From assembly GCF_014349105.1 (NCBI RefSeq), contig NZ_JACSJI010000021.1, positions 1-64,000 of the forward strand: a DNA stretch of 64,000 nt. Reading direction: 5' to 3'. Below the pieces are notes generated by a model. It was not told the origin of the DNA. It saw nothing but the letters and a program-made list of their open reading frames with translations, and did no database searches. This DNA is from Caulobacter sp. 17J80-11 (GTDB lineage: Bacteria; Pseudomonadota; Alphaproteobacteria; Caulobacterales; Caulobacteraceae). Shown here piece by piece: positions 29,900-39,116 of this stretch (its first letter is position 1; each line of letters begins with the position of its first letter). The position numbers and the translations under genes are program-made.

Positions 29900-30276
29900 C
29901 CGGCGGCGCGCGACAGGATGGCGCGCAGTTCGAGGGCCAGCGTCATGGGGTCGAAGGGCTTGGTGATCACGCCGACCGCTCCCAGCGACAGAAAGCGCGC
30001 CGTCTCATGGGCCTGGGCGCGCGCGGTGATGAAAACGACCGGGGTCTCGGCGTGTTCCGGGCGCTTGCGCAGGGCCTCCAGCACGGCCGGGCCGTCCATC
30101 ACCGGCATCATCACGTCCAGCAACACGACGTCGGGGCGGTAGCCGCTCTCGTCCAGCATGGACAGGGCCTCGCCGCCGGAGGAGGCCGACTTGACCTCGA
30201 GGTCCGGGTCGATCTCCAGCGCCATCACCGCAACGTCGCGGATGTCCGGCTCGTCGTCGACGTAGAGGATCTTCAC
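29896..30276 (-). CDS. Single-domain response regulator
   Basis: 126 residues, a stand-alone receiver. The acidic residues are in YVDDEPD, the phospho-acceptor Asp is in VVLLDVMMPVMDG near residue 53, Thr is in VVFITARAQ and Lys in VITKPFDP. It has no output domain, so it acts as a phosphate relay or through protein contact. ATGA overlaps join it to the hybrid kinase upstream and the Hpt gene downstream. Confidence 0.92.
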   Translation of the reverse strand: MKILYVDDEPDIRDVAVMALEIDPDLEVKSASSGGEALSMLDESGYRPDVVLLDVMMPVMDGPAVLEALRKRPEHAETPVVFITARAQAHETARFLSLGAVGVITKPFDPMTLALELRAILSRAAG

Positions 30277-32756
30277 TCGGAGCCCTCCTCCCGGACCACG
30301 TCATGAACCGCGCTGACCAGGTCGGCCAGCGAGGTCCGCGACTTGACCAGCACGGCCGCAACCGACGCGCTGAGATCGCCCGAGGTGTCCTGGGCGGAGA
30401 ACACCACCACCGGAATCGGCTTGTCGTCCTCGTCCTTCAGCTCGGGCAGCAGGTCCAGGCCCGAGCCGTCCTGCAGTTCGAGGTCGAGGATCACCAGGTC
30501 GGGCTTGCGCTCGGCCAGGCAGGCGCGCGCCTCGGCCAGGCCGGCCACGGACAGCACCTCGCAGCAGTCGCGAAGCGCCGTGGCCACGATCTCGCGGATG
30601 TCGGGGTCGTCGTCAACGTGCAGCACCACGGTCGCGCCGGGCGCGGCCTGGCCGACGGTGTTGCGCACCAGGTCGGCCAGCCGGTCAGGGTCGACCGGTT
30701 TCTCGATCCAGTCGGTCACCTCCAGCGCGCGCACGTCGCGGGCGCGGCCCCGCGCGCTCTCGCCGGAGACGATCACCACGGGCATGCCGCGGGTCTCGGG
30801 CCGGGTGCGCAGCTCGCGCACCAGGTCCATGCCGTCGCCGTCGGGCAGGCGCAGGTCCAGCACCAGGGCGCCGTGGCGGCCGTCGGCCAGGATCTTGCGG
30901 GCGTCGGCCAGGGTGTCGGCGGTGTCGACCTTCAGCCCCTCGTCCTCCAGCGTCGCCTGCAGCATGGCCGAGGCCAGGGCGTCGTCCTCGACCAGCAGCA
31001 CGCGGTCGCGCGGCTGCTCGGGCACGTCGTCCAGGGCCGGAAGGTCGAGGTGGAAGGCGGTGCCGCCGCCCTCGGGGCTCTCGAACCACAGCCGCCCGCC
31101 GTGGCGCTCGGCGATGCCCTTGGCGATGTGCAGGCCCAGGCCCGTGCCGCCCTTGCCGCGGGCGTCCGACGCATCGGCCTGTGCGAAGCGGGTGAAGATG
31201 CGGTCGCGGAAGGCGGCCGGAATGCCCGGCCCGGCGTCGACCACGCTGACCCGCGCCTTGCCGCCCTCGCGCGCCACCTTCACGCGCACGGCGTCGCCGC
31301 GGGGCGAGTACTTCACCGCGTTGGAGATCAGGTTGTTGAGGATCTGCACCAGGCGGTCGGAGTCGGCCCGCACCTTGACCGACGGACCGGGCTCCAGCGC
31401 CAGTTCGACCCCGAACTGGTCGGCGTAGCCGCGCATGGCGTCGATGGCGCGGGTGGCGGTCTCGGCCAGGTCGATCGGCGCCATCAGGAACGGCAGGGTG
31501 CCGGACTCCAGCTTCTCCAGGTCCAGCATGTCGTTGATCAGGCGCACCAGCCGCTGGCTGTTGGACTGGGCGATGCCGATCAGGCGAGCGGCTTTCTCCG
31601 GCAAAGGACCCGCGGCGCCGCCGGCGACCAGGCCCAGCGAGCCGGCGATCGAGGTCAGGGGCGTGCGCAGCTCGTGGCTGACGGTCGAGACGAACTCGTC
31701 CTTCAGGCGCTCGACCTCGCGGCGGCTGGAGATGTCGCGGATGAAGATCACCGCGCGCTCGCCCTCGGGCAGGTGGGCGTAGGTGACCGACACCTCCATC
31801 GGGAAGGTCGAGCCGTCCTTGCGCTGGCCGGTGACGTCGCGGCGGTAGCCGCCGCGTCCGACGTTCTCGGCCGACCACAGGATGCTGAGCGCCTCGTCGC
31901 CCTCGTGCGGCGGCCGGATTCGACGGGTGTCGACGCCGTCCAGCTCGCCCTCGTCATAGCCGAACAGCCGCTCGGCCGCCGGGTTTGCGTTCTCGATCAC
32001 GCCTTCCTGAGTGACCAGCAGGATGCCGTCGGTGGCGGCGTCGAACACCGCGCGCTGGCGCTCGTACTGGCTCTCGATCGAGTACAGCAGCGCCTTGCGG
32101 GTGCGTTCATAGCGGCGGACCAGGAAGACGATGACCGCCGCGCCGACGCCCAGGCCCAGGAACTGGACCACCACGATCCACTCGATCCGGTCGGCGCTGC
32201 GGCTCTGCTCGCGCAGGCCCCGGGTGATGGTCGCATCTTCGACCTGGGTGATGGCGTCCATGCCCGCCCGGGTGCGCCGCATCAGGTCCTCGCCCGCGCC
32301 GCTCGCGACCGAGCGTTGGGCGGCCGGCTGGCCCTGCTGGTCGCGCAGGCGCATGACCTCGCGCATGTTCTCCAGCCGCTCGGTGACCAGGGCGTGCAGG
32401 GCGTCGAGGCGCTGCTTTTGCGCCGGCTCTGCGGCGAGGCTCGTGGCCAGGGTGCGCCAGTGGGCGACCAGGTGCTCAGCCTTGACCTCGAACTCGCGTC
32501 GGAAGGCCGGCTGGCCGGTCAGGGCGTAGTTGAGCTCGGCGCTTTCGGCGCTCTCCAGATACTGCTGCGCTTCGCCGAGCACGCGCCGGTGCTCGATGTC
32601 GGCGTGCAGCGCGTTCTTCAGCGCGCGGGCCTGCTCGAGTTCGTGAAACAGCCAGACGCCGGTGGCGGTCAGGAAGGCCGCGAGCACGACGCCGAGAACG
32701 GCGGCGGCGCGGGCTCCCGGCGCGCGGGAGCGATCAGGTGCGGGGTGCCGCTGCAT
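30273..32756 (-). CDS. CHASE3-PAS hybrid histidine kinase with two receiver domains
   Basis: 827 residues. Two membrane helices (about residues 16-38 and 190-215) frame a periplasmic CHASE3-like helical sensor. A PAS domain follows (DGILLVTQEGVIENANPAAE), then a HisKA domain with His361 in VSHELRTPLTSIAGS and an HATPase domain with NNLISNAVKYS, DAGPGIP and GKGGTGLGLHIAKGI. The C-terminus holds two receivers, with Asp in LVLDLRLPDGDG and in VILDLELQDGSG. Receivers on the same chain plus the adjacent receiver and Hpt genes imply a multistep phosphorelay. Its start overlaps the preceding receiver gene by 23 bases. The signal is unknown. Confidence 0.93.
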   Translation of the reverse strand: MQRHPAPDRSRAPGARAAAVLGVVLAAFLTATGVWLFHELEQARALKNALHADIEHRRVLGEAQQYLESAESAELNYALTGQPAFRREFEVKAEHLVAHWRTLATSLAAEPAQKQRLDALHALVTERLENMREVMRLRDQQGQPAAQRSVASGAGEDLMRRTRAGMDAITQVEDATITRGLREQSRSADRIEWIVVVQFLGLGVGAAVIVFLVRRYERTRKALLYSIESQYERQRAVFDAATDGILLVTQEGVIENANPAAERLFGYDEGELDGVDTRRIRPPHEGDEALSILWSAENVGRGGYRRDVTGQRKDGSTFPMEVSVTYAHLPEGERAVIFIRDISSRREVERLKDEFVSTVSHELRTPLTSIAGSLGLVAGGAAGPLPEKAARLIGIAQSNSQRLVRLINDMLDLEKLESGTLPFLMAPIDLAETATRAIDAMRGYADQFGVELALEPGPSVKVRADSDRLVQILNNLISNAVKYSPRGDAVRVKVAREGGKARVSVVDAGPGIPAAFRDRIFTRFAQADASDARGKGGTGLGLHIAKGIAERHGGRLWFESPEGGGTAFHLDLPALDDVPEQPRDRVLLVEDDALASAMLQATLEDEGLKVDTADTLADARKILADGRHGALVLDLRLPDGDGMDLVRELRTRPETRGMPVVIVSGESARGRARDVRALEVTDWIEKPVDPDRLADLVRNTVGQAAPGATVVLHVDDDPDIREIVATALRDCCEVLSVAGLAEARACLAERKPDLVILDLELQDGSGLDLLPELKDEDDKPIPVVVFSAQDTSGDLSASVAAVLVKSRTSLADLVSAVHDVVREEGSE

Positions 32757-33114
32757 CGCCGGTCACCGCGGCCTCAAGGTCCGCCTCGGAGATCGGCTTG
32801 GTCAGGCTGGCGTCGGCGCCGATCTGGCGGGCCAGATCCAGATAGATCTGCGGCCCCACACGTCCCCCGCCCGAAATGGCCACGATCCGCAGATCCGGAC
32901 GCGTGCGGCGCAGCTGGCCGATCGCCTCCAGCCCGTCGCGGTCGGGCATCAGAATGTCCACCACCGCCACGTCCGCCTTGCGGGTGCGGATCAGCTCGAT
33001 CCCCCGCTCGGCCGAGTCCGCCTCGAACACGTCGTGTCCCGTGGCCCTCAGCACGTCGGCCAGGCGGGCGCGGACCAGTTCGTCGTCCTCGATGATGCAG
33101 ACGGTCTTGCCCAC
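32734..33114 (-). CDS. Single-domain response regulator, first gene of the phosphorelay operon
   Basis: About 126 residues if it starts with the GTG at 33114; the frame is open to 33222 but the conserved receiver ([20 protein letters not shown]) starts just after that GTG. The phospho-acceptor Asp is in [13 protein letters not shown], Ser in VAISGGG and Lys in SLTKPISE. It lacks an output domain. The end overlaps the hybrid kinase start by 23 bases. The exact start is uncertain because the ribosome site is weak (GGAG 12 bases upstream). Confidence 0.85.
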   Translation of the reverse strand: MGKTVCIIEDDELVRARLADVLRATGHDVFEADSAERGIELIRTRKADVAVVDILMPDRDGLEAIGQLRRTRPDLRIVAISGGGRVGPQIYLDLARQIGADASLTKPISEADLEAAVTGDAAAPRT

Positions 33115-33281
33115 GGGGGTGCGGCTCCAAGTTCGTCTCCAACTCACTAGGGGCGCGCGCGCGTCCCGGCAAGCGCGGACACCGTCGATCCATGATCGTG
33201 TTCGTTCTTCGCAGTGCAGCATGTTGCGCGGCGGGATGGCTTTCCCTAAGGACAGCGGGCGGCGCAGGAGAAAGATCCACG

Positions 33282-33986
33282 ATGCGTAAGGTGTACCCCG
33301 ACGCCAAGGCGGCGCTCGACGGCCTGGTGTTCGACGGCATGACCGTCATGTCCGGCGGTTTCGGGCTCTGCGGCATTCCCGAAAACCTGATCCTCGGCCT
33401 GCGCGAGTCGGGCGTGAAGGGGCTGACGGTCATCTCCAACAACGCGGGCGTGGACGACTTCGGTCTCGGCCTGCTGCTGTGGACCAAGCAGATCAAGAAG
33501 ATGGTCTCGTCCTACGTCGGCGAGAACAAGGAGTTCGAGCGCCAGTACCTGTCCGGCGAGCTCGAGCTGGAGTTCAACCCGCAGGGCACGCTGGCCGAGC
33601 GCATCCGCGCGGGCGGCGCGGGCATCCCGGCCTTCTTCACGGCCACCGGCGTCGGCACGCTGGTCGCCGAAGGCAAGGAAGTGCGCGAGTTCAACGGCCG
33701 CAAGTACGTGATGGAGACCGGCCTGGTCGCCGATCTGGCCATCGTGAAGGCCTGGAAGGCCGACGAGGCCGGCAACCTGGTGTTCCGCAAAACCGCGCGG
33801 AACTTCAACCCGATGATGGCGACGGCGGGCAAGACCACCGTGGTCGAGGTCGAGGAGATCGTGCCGACCGGCTCGCTCGAGCCCGACCAGATCCACACGC
33901 CCGGCATCTACGTCGACCGGATCGTGAAGAGCACCTTCGAAAAGCGGATCGAGCAGCGCACCGTGCGCAAGCGGGAGACGGCCTGA
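33282..33986 (+). CDS. scoA: 3-oxoacid CoA-transferase subunit A
   Basis: 234 residues. Class I CoA-transferase alpha subunit: [20 protein letters not shown] near residue 18 carries the glycine-rich CoA-binding region, and [17 protein letters not shown] follows. With subunit B it moves CoA from succinyl-CoA to a 3-oxoacid such as acetoacetate. AGGAG ten bases before the ATG supports the start although the frame is open to 33192. The stop overlaps the subunit B ATG (TGATG). An AtoDA or PcaIJ role is also possible; no beta-ketoadipate genes are nearby, so the general name is preferred. Confidence 0.93.
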   Translation: MRKVYPDAKAALDGLVFDGMTVMSGGFGLCGIPENLILGLRESGVKGLTVISNNAGVDDFGLGLLLWTKQIKKMVSSYVGENKEFERQYLSGELELEFNPQGTLAERIRAGGAGIPAFFTATGVGTLVAEGKEVREFNGRKYVMETGLVADLAIVKAWKADEAGNLVFRKTARNFNPMMATAGKTTVVEVEEIVPTGSLEPDQIHTPGIYVDRIVKSTFEKRIEQRTVRKRETA

Positions 33987-34645
33987 TGCCCTGGACGCGC
34001 GACCAACTGGCCGAAAGGGCCGCCAAGGAGCTGCGCGACGGCTTCTACGTCAACCTGGGCATCGGCATTCCGACCCTGGTGGCCAACTACATCCCCAAGG
34101 GCATGACCGTCACCCTGCAGTCGGAAAACGGCATGCTGGGCATGGGCCCCTTCCCCTACGAGGGGGATGAGGACGCCGACCTGATCAACGCCGGCAAGCA
34201 GACCATCACCGAGCTGCCGGAGAGCGTCTATTTCTCGTCGGCCGACAGCTTCGCCATGATCCGCGGCGGCCACATCGACCTGTCGATCCTGGGCGCGATG
34301 GAAGTGGCCGAGAACGGGGACATCGCCAACTGGATGATCCCGGGCAAGCTCGTGAAGGGCATGGGCGGGGCCATGGACCTGGTGGCCGGCGTCAAGCGCG
34401 TGGTCGTGGTCATGGAACACGCCAACAAGCACGGCCAGTCCAAGGTGCTGAAGCGCTGCACCCTGCCGCTGACCGGCGCGGGCGTGGTCAACCGCATCGT
34501 CACCGACCTGGCCGTGTTCGACGTGAAGCCGAACGGCGGCGGCCTCGAGTTGATCGAGCTGGCCCCCGGCGTGACGCTGGACGAAGTGGCGGCGAAAACG
34601 GAAGCCGCCTTTACGGTTTCCGAAACGTTAAAAACGCTGGCATAA
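33986..34645 (+). CDS. scoB: 3-oxoacid CoA-transferase subunit B
   Basis: 219 residues. The catalytic Glu that forms the glutamyl-CoA intermediate is in [14 protein letters not shown] near residue 48 (SENG motif). [15 protein letters not shown] and the end region [20 protein letters not shown] are family signatures. It forms a heterotetramer with subunit A encoded directly upstream, whose stop codon overlaps its ATG. The operon probably ends here; a TelA-like gene starts 53 bases on. Confidence 0.94.
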   Translation: MPWTRDQLAERAAKELRDGFYVNLGIGIPTLVANYIPKGMTVTLQSENGMLGMGPFPYEGDEDADLINAGKQTITELPESVYFSSADSFAMIRGGHIDLSILGAMEVAENGDIANWMIPGKLVKGMGGAMDLVAGVKRVVVVMEHANKHGQSKVLKRCTLPLTGAGVVNRIVTDLAVFDVKPNGGGLELIELAPGVTLDEVAAKTEAAFTVSETLKTLA

Positions 34646-34698
34646 TCGCCCCGGGGACACCGCCGGTCGGCGACGGCCGGCGGCACGGGAGGCTGAAG

Positions 34699-35616
34699 AT
34701 GTCTGTGGCGACCGCGCCGAAACCTGACGTGTTGCGCGCCGCCGACGCTTCGCGGGTGGCGGCGATCCGCAACAGCCTGGACCTGAACGACGCCGAAGCG
34801 GTGGTGCTGTTCGGCGAGCGCGCGCGGCGCGAGGTCACCGCCAGCACGGAGCGGCTGCTGGCCGAGGTGCGCGGCCGCGACGTGGCGGAATCCGCCGAGA
34901 TCCTGCAGCGCGCCGCGAAGACCATCGAGGCCCTGGACGCCTCCACGCTGGAGGCGCGCGGCCTGTTCGCCAGCCACGCCGGCCGCCTGAAGAAGTTCCG
35001 CGCAGGCTTCGAAGAAGCCGCGGCGATGATCGAGGGCCTGGAAGGCGACCTGAAGGAGCGGGCCGAACGCCTGGCCCACAAGGTCAAGGCGCTGAACGCC
35101 CTGCACGACCAGGCCAAGACCTTCATCCTCGAGCTCGACGCCTATCTCGACGCCGGGCGCGCCGGCCTGACCGAAGCCGCCAAGGCGTTGGCGGCGCCGG
35201 CGCCGGCGGCCGAAGGGGCGGCGGTGGCGGAAGTCGCCCCGGCGCGCGATCCCGAACGCGTGGGCCGTCTGAGCCGGCGCCTGACCGAACTGGACGCCGT
35301 GCGCGCGGCTGCGGTGGGACAACTGCCGCTGGTGCGGGTGGTGCAGAACGTCGACGCGCCGCTGGCCGACCGCCTGGGCGAGGCCGCCAGGGCGCTCGCC
35401 GCCTGGCGCGCCGACTGGGCCGAACTGCTGGGCCTGGTGGGTGTTCGCCGCGGCCGGCGCATGCGCCCCGACCAGGTCTCGCTGGCCGAAACTAAGGCCA
35501 CGGTCCTGAAGGCCGCGCGGGCGCCGCTCGCCGAGCTGGAGGAAGGCCGCGCCCGCCGCGCCGAAACCGAGGCGCGGATGGAGCAGACCGCCGAGACGGT
35601 GCGCCGCCCCGGCTGA
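34699..35616 (+). CDS. TelA-like (toxic anion resistance family) coiled-coil protein
   Basis: 305 residues, almost entirely helical and charged, without signal peptide or membrane segment. The sequence follows the TelA/KlaA plan: an N-terminal 'ERARREVTASTERLLAEVRG' segment, a central region with conserved 'ALHDQAKTFILELDAYLDAG', and the C-terminal 'LTELDAVRAAAVGQLPLVRVVQN' stretch that corresponds to the family's most conserved part (LxRxVQN). TelA proteins were named for tellurite resistance, but many are of unknown role. No ter or tel genes are near. It is somewhat shorter than typical (~370-400 residues). Annotation rests on motif resemblance. Confidence 0.7.
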   Translation: MSVATAPKPDVLRAADASRVAAIRNSLDLNDAEAVVLFGERARREVTASTERLLAEVRGRDVAESAEILQRAAKTIEALDASTLEARGLFASHAGRLKKFRAGFEEAAAMIEGLEGDLKERAERLAHKVKALNALHDQAKTFILELDAYLDAGRAGLTEAAKALAAPAPAAEGAAVAEVAPARDPERVGRLSRRLTELDAVRAAAVGQLPLVRVVQNVDAPLADRLGEAARALAAWRADWAELLGLVGVRRGRRMRPDQVSLAETKATVLKAARAPLAELEEGRARRAETEARMEQTAETVRRPG

Positions 35617-35630
35617 GTCTCTCCCCTGCC

Positions 35631-36275
35631 CTAGCGCTGGGCCGCCGCCGCGCCTGCGGTCGCGGTCGCGTCGGTCCAGCCGACCAGTTCGCCCAGCGCC
35701 TGGTCCATCGCCGCCTGATAGGCCGGCACGATCGCCCGCACCCGGTTCTCGTTCGCCCGTTGCTCGACGCGGATGGTGCGCTCGCCGATCAGCTTGCGGT
35801 CCGGGAAGCGGACCAGCTTGGCGTCCATGGACAGCACGATGGTCGGCGCGGCGTTGGCGCCGTTGTCGTAGCGGGCCGCGAACTCGCGCACGTCGAGATC
35901 CAGGATCAGCGGCGCGCCGTGCTCGCCGCGGCCGGCCTGCAGGCGCACGTTGCGCGCCTGGTTCGAAAAGGCGCCGTCCAGCGCCTCGACGAACAGAATC
36001 TGCGCCGGGGCGACCCAGCGGGCGTCGGCGATGTAGGCGGCTTCCGGCCCGGTGAAGGTCAGGATCCGGTCACCGGCCGCCGCCCGCGGAAACTCGGTCG
36101 GGGCCAGGGCCACGTCGATGCGGGCCGCCTCGGGCGCGCCGCCGGCCTGCGCCGCCGCGGCGGGCGGCGACAGGCGGTAGAGCTGCACCGGCTCGGATTT
36201 CGGCAGCAGGCTGACGCAGCCGGCCAGGCCGGCCGACGCCGCGGCGAGGGCCAGCAGGGAAAGCTTCTTCATCAC
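35631..36275 (-). CDS. ABC-type transport auxiliary lipoprotein (PqiC/ABC_trans_aux-like)
   Basis: 214 residues. Lipoprotein signal with lipobox LAGC (Cys20). The body begins VQLYRLSPP and contains RIDVALAPTEFPRA, DRILTFTGPEAAYIADARWVAP region and a long conserved beta segment typical of ABC_trans_aux proteins, which are outer-membrane partners of MCE transporters. Its start overlaps the stop of the MCE gene (ATGA). As last gene of the operon it would dock the MCE protein at the outer membrane. Confidence 0.85.
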   Translation of the reverse strand: MMKKLSLLALAAASAGLAGCVSLLPKSEPVQLYRLSPPAAAAQAGGAPEAARIDVALAPTEFPRAAAGDRILTFTGPEAAYIADARWVAPAQILFVEALDGAFSNQARNVRLQAGRGEHGAPLILDLDVREFAARYDNGANAAPTIVLSMDAKLVRFPDRKLIGERTIRVEQRANENRVRAIVPAYQAAMDQALGELVGWTDATATAGAAAAQR

Positions 36276-37210
36276 CGCGGCACCTCTTTTTCCTTGGCCG
36301 GAGCCTTGCTGATCAGCGTCTGCGGGCTGGCCTGCGCTTCGGAGGCCAGACGGTTGAGGGTGTCGGCCGCCTCCTGCAGCGACGTCGCCGCAGCGGTCAT
36401 CTGGGGCAGGCCGGTCGTCGCGAACTCCGTGGTCGGGCCTTCCAGCTTGGCCGTGACCGCGCGGATGTCCTTGGCCGCCGCGTTGATCTCAGCCGCGGCG
36501 CTTTCGATGTTGGCCAGGGCGCGCTTGCCCTCCCCGTCGGTCAGGCTGCGGCCCGACTTGGCCAGGGCGGCGAACTCGTCGGCGGCGACGCCGGCCTTTT
36601 CGATGGCCGCCTCGGCCTTGGCCAGCACGGCCTTTCGTTCGTCCAACTCGGCGCTGATCGATTGCGCATGGGCCATGGTCGAGGAAAAGGCGGCGATGTT
36701 CTCGTCCGACAGCACCCGGTTGACGCGGTTGAGCGCGTCGATGGCGCGGGCCAGCACGTCGCCGCCCCCGGTCAGGAGCTCGCTGATCGGGCTGGGCTGG
36801 CTCTGGATCACCGGCACCACGTTTTCGGGGTAGAGCGCCTTCAGAAGCTTGGCCTCGGGCGTGCCGGCGGTGATCTGGATGTAGTTCACGCCGGTGATGC
36901 CCTGCGGCTCCAGCTGGGCGCGCGAGTCGGTCTTCACCGGCACGTCGGAAGTCATGCGCACGCGTGCGATCACCCGGTCCGGATTGCGTGGATCGAGGTT
37001 CAGGTCGGTCACCTCGCCGACCTTGATGCCGTTGAAGTGCACCTCGCCGCCTTCCGACAGGCCGCGCACCGGTCCGTGGAACAGCACGTCGTAGACGTCG
37101 TAGTCGCGCGCGAACTGGAAGCGCGCCAGCCAGACGGCGAACAGCGCCATGCCCACGAGGAGCACCAGCGTGGCCAGGCCGACCGCCGCGTAGTGGGCGT
37201 TTCTTTCCAT
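36272..37210 (-). CDS. mlaD: MlaD-like MCE-domain protein
   Basis: 312 residues. One N-terminal membrane helix (YAAVGLATLVLLVGMALFAVW) is followed by a single MCE domain at about residues 40-120 (VHFNGIKVGEVTDLNLDPRN, ITGVNYIQITAG) and a long helical C-terminus (residues 150-300) rich in Ala and Glu. MCE proteins form hexameric rings that pass phospholipids across the periplasm. The gene overlaps the ATPase gene by one base and the lipoprotein gene by four, so the set is translated as one unit. Confidence 0.9.
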   Translation of the reverse strand: MERNAHYAAVGLATLVLLVGMALFAVWLARFQFARDYDVYDVLFHGPVRGLSEGGEVHFNGIKVGEVTDLNLDPRNPDRVIARVRMTSDVPVKTDSRAQLEPQGITGVNYIQITAGTPEAKLLKALYPENVVPVIQSQPSPISELLTGGGDVLARAIDALNRVNRVLSDENIAAFSSTMAHAQSISAELDERKAVLAKAEAAIEKAGVAADEFAALAKSGRSLTDGEGKRALANIESAAAEINAAAKDIRAVTAKLEGPTTEFATTGLPQMTAAATSLQEAADTLNRLASEAQASPQTLISKAPAKEKEVPR

Positions 37211-38007
37211 CAGCGGGTTCCCCCTGCGGCGCGTGCGGCGGCTCGGCCGCGCGGGCCCAAGAAATACTCCCTGATCCAGGGATGGGTCGATTGTTCGAGT
37301 TCACGCGGCGGCGCCACCGCGACCACCTTGCCGTCGGCCAGCACCGCCACCCGGTCGCAGACCGCGTAGAGGCTGTCGAGGTCGTGGGTGATCATGAAGA
37401 CCGTCAGGCCCAGGTTGGTCGCCAGCTCGCGGATCAGCGTGTCGAACGCCGCCGCCCCGATCGGGTCGAGGCCGGCGGTCGGTTCGTCCAGGAACAGCAG
37501 GTCCGGATCCAGCGCCAGGGCGCGGGCCAGGCCCACGCGTTTTCGCATGCCGCCCGACAGCTCGGCCGGACGGCGATGCAGCGCCTCCGGGCCGAGACCG
37601 ACCAGAGCGATCTTCATCTCGGCCAGGTCGTCGGCCATGGCGCGCGGCAGGGTGGTGTGCTCGGCCATCGGCGCGGCCACGTTCTCGCGCACGGTCAGGG
37701 CGGAGAAAAGCGCGCCCTGCTGGAACAGCACGCCCCAGCGCTCCTCGATCTCGGCGCGTTCGCGCGCCTTCAGCCTCGACAGCTCGCGGCCGAACACCCG
37801 GATTTCGCCGGCGTCGGGCCGGTGCAGGCCGAGAATGCTGTTCAGCAGCACGGTCTTGCCGGTGCCGGAGCCGCCGACCACGCCCAGCACCTCGCCGCGC
37901 TCGACCGTCAGGTCGACGCCGTTGTGGACGACCTGATCGCCGAAACGGTTGACCAGGCCGCGCACCTCCACCGGCGGCGCGTCGGGATCGAGGCCGGGGT
38001 CGCTCAA
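37210..38007 (-). CDS. mlaF: MlaF-like ABC transporter ATP-binding protein
   Basis: 265 residues. ABC ATPase with Walker A GGSGTGKT, signature LSGGMRKRVGLARAL, Walker B DLLFLDEPTAGLDP and the H-loop ITHDLDS. It powers the lipid transporter formed with the permease and MCE protein. The frame runs back into the permease gene, but a TTG at 38007 overlapping the permease stop (TTGA) starts the conserved part; this is the likely start. A longer version cannot be excluded. Confidence 0.93.
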   Translation of the reverse strand: MSDPGLDPDAPPVEVRGLVNRFGDQVVHNGVDLTVERGEVLGVVGGSGTGKTVLLNSILGLHRPDAGEIRVFGRELSRLKARERAEIEERWGVLFQQGALFSALTVRENVAAPMAEHTTLPRAMADDLAEMKIALVGLGPEALHRRPAELSGGMRKRVGLARALALDPDLLFLDEPTAGLDPIGAAAFDTLIRELATNLGLTVFMITHDLDSLYAVCDRVAVLADGKVVAVAPPRELEQSTHPWIREYFLGPRGRAAARAAGGTR

Positions 38008-39116
38008 ATCCCCGCCTCCAGGTAGATGAGCGCGAACACCGCATCGACGGCGATGATGGCGAAGATCGCCTGCACGACCGCCGAGGTGACCCGCCGGCCC
38101 AGCGATTCCACGTCGCCGCCCACGGCCATGCCCTGGCGGCAGCCGATGGCCGCGACGATCAGGGCGAACACCGGGGCCTTGGACATGCCGACCCAGAAGT
38201 GCATGGCGCCCACGTTCTCCTCGATGCGCTGCAGGAAGAAGGCGGGGCTGAGGTCCAGCTTGGCCCAGACCACCAGGGCGCCGCCGATCAGGCCGGTCAC
38301 GTCGCCCACGAAGGTCAGCAGCGGCGTCATCAGCAGCAGGGCCGCCACCCGCGGCATCACCAGCGCCTCGAACGGATCGACGCCCATGACCTTCATGGCG
38401 TCGACCTCCTGGTTCATCTTCATCGCGCCGATCTCGGCGGCGAAGCTGGAGGCGGAGCGCCCGGCCAAGAGAACGGCGGCGATGACCACCGAGAACTCGC
38501 GCAGGACGGCGATGCCGATCAGCTCGACGGCGAACACCGACGCCCCGAAGGTCATCAGCAGGTCGGCGCTGAGGAAGGCCACCACCGCGCCGATGAAGAA
38601 GGTGGTGAGCGCCACGATCGGGATGGCGTCCAGTCCGGCGCGCTCGGCCAGGCTGAACCACGCGGCCCAGCGGATCCGGCGCGGATCGACCAGGGTGCGC
38701 AGGCCGACAAGGCCCAGGCGCCCGTTGAAGGCCAGGTTGCGATAGAACTCGGCGCCGAAGTCGGTGACCCCGCGCCCGATCTTCTGCAGCGAGCCCTGAA
38801 CGGGGTCCAGCCGCCGGCGCGGGGGCGGCGCCTGGCACTCGACGCCGGCGACCAGGGTGAGGATCTGCTCCGCTTCCGGACGGTCGCGGAAATCGGCGGG
38901 GTCCACATGGCCGCCGGTGGCCTTCAGCAGGGCGAAGGCGCCGGCGGTGTCGAAGCGACCGAGCTCGCGAAGGTCGATAGCGCCCGGCGCGCGGCCGCGC
39001 AGCGCGCGGGTCAGGCGCGCCGTCGCCCCGCCGAGCGCCGTCGCGGTCCAGTCGCCCGTCAGGGCCAGGGTCGCGCCGTCCGGCCCCGAATCGATGCGGA
39101 AGTCCGCAGCCTGCAT
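38004..39116 (-). CDS. mlaE: MlaE-like lipid ABC permease with N-terminal STAS domain
   Basis: About 370 residues. The first ~90 residues look like a STAS/MlaB-type domain (ATLALTGDWTATALGG, LRELGRFDTAGAFALLKA), so the function of the separate MlaB protein appears to be fused here. The rest is the MlaE permease: PIVALTTFFIGAVVAFLSA, ELIGIAVLREFSVVIAAVLL, GRSASSFAAEIGAMKMNQEVDAM (the EQ/EI-loop contacting the ATPase) and five membrane helices. ATG at 39116 is chosen; ATG at 39143 is possible. It is the first gene of the four-gene operon. Confidence 0.92.
   Translation of the reverse strand: MQAADFRIDSGPDGATLALTGDWTATALGGATARLTRALRGRAPGAIDLRELGRFDTAGAFALLKATGGHVDPADFRDRPEAEQILTLVAGVECQAPPPRRRLDPVQGSLQKIGRGVTDFGAEFYRNLAFNGRLGLVGLRTLVDPRRIRWAAWFSLAERAGLDAIPIVALTTFFIGAVVAFLSADLLMTFGASVFAVELIGIAVLREFSVVIAAVLLAGRSASSFAAEIGAMKMNQEVDAMKVMGVDPFEALVMPRVAALLLMTPLLTFVGDVTGLIGGALVVWAKLDLSPAFFLQRIEENVGAMHFWVGMSKAPVFALIVAAIGCRQGMAVGGDVESLGRRVTSAVVQAIFAIIAVDAVFALIYLEAGI

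Noticed and set aside
30303-33095. A 930-codon open frame on the plus strand opposite the hybrid kinase
   Set aside because: It is antisense to a kinase with all its motifs, and the product is repetitive Gly/Gln/His-rich sequence.
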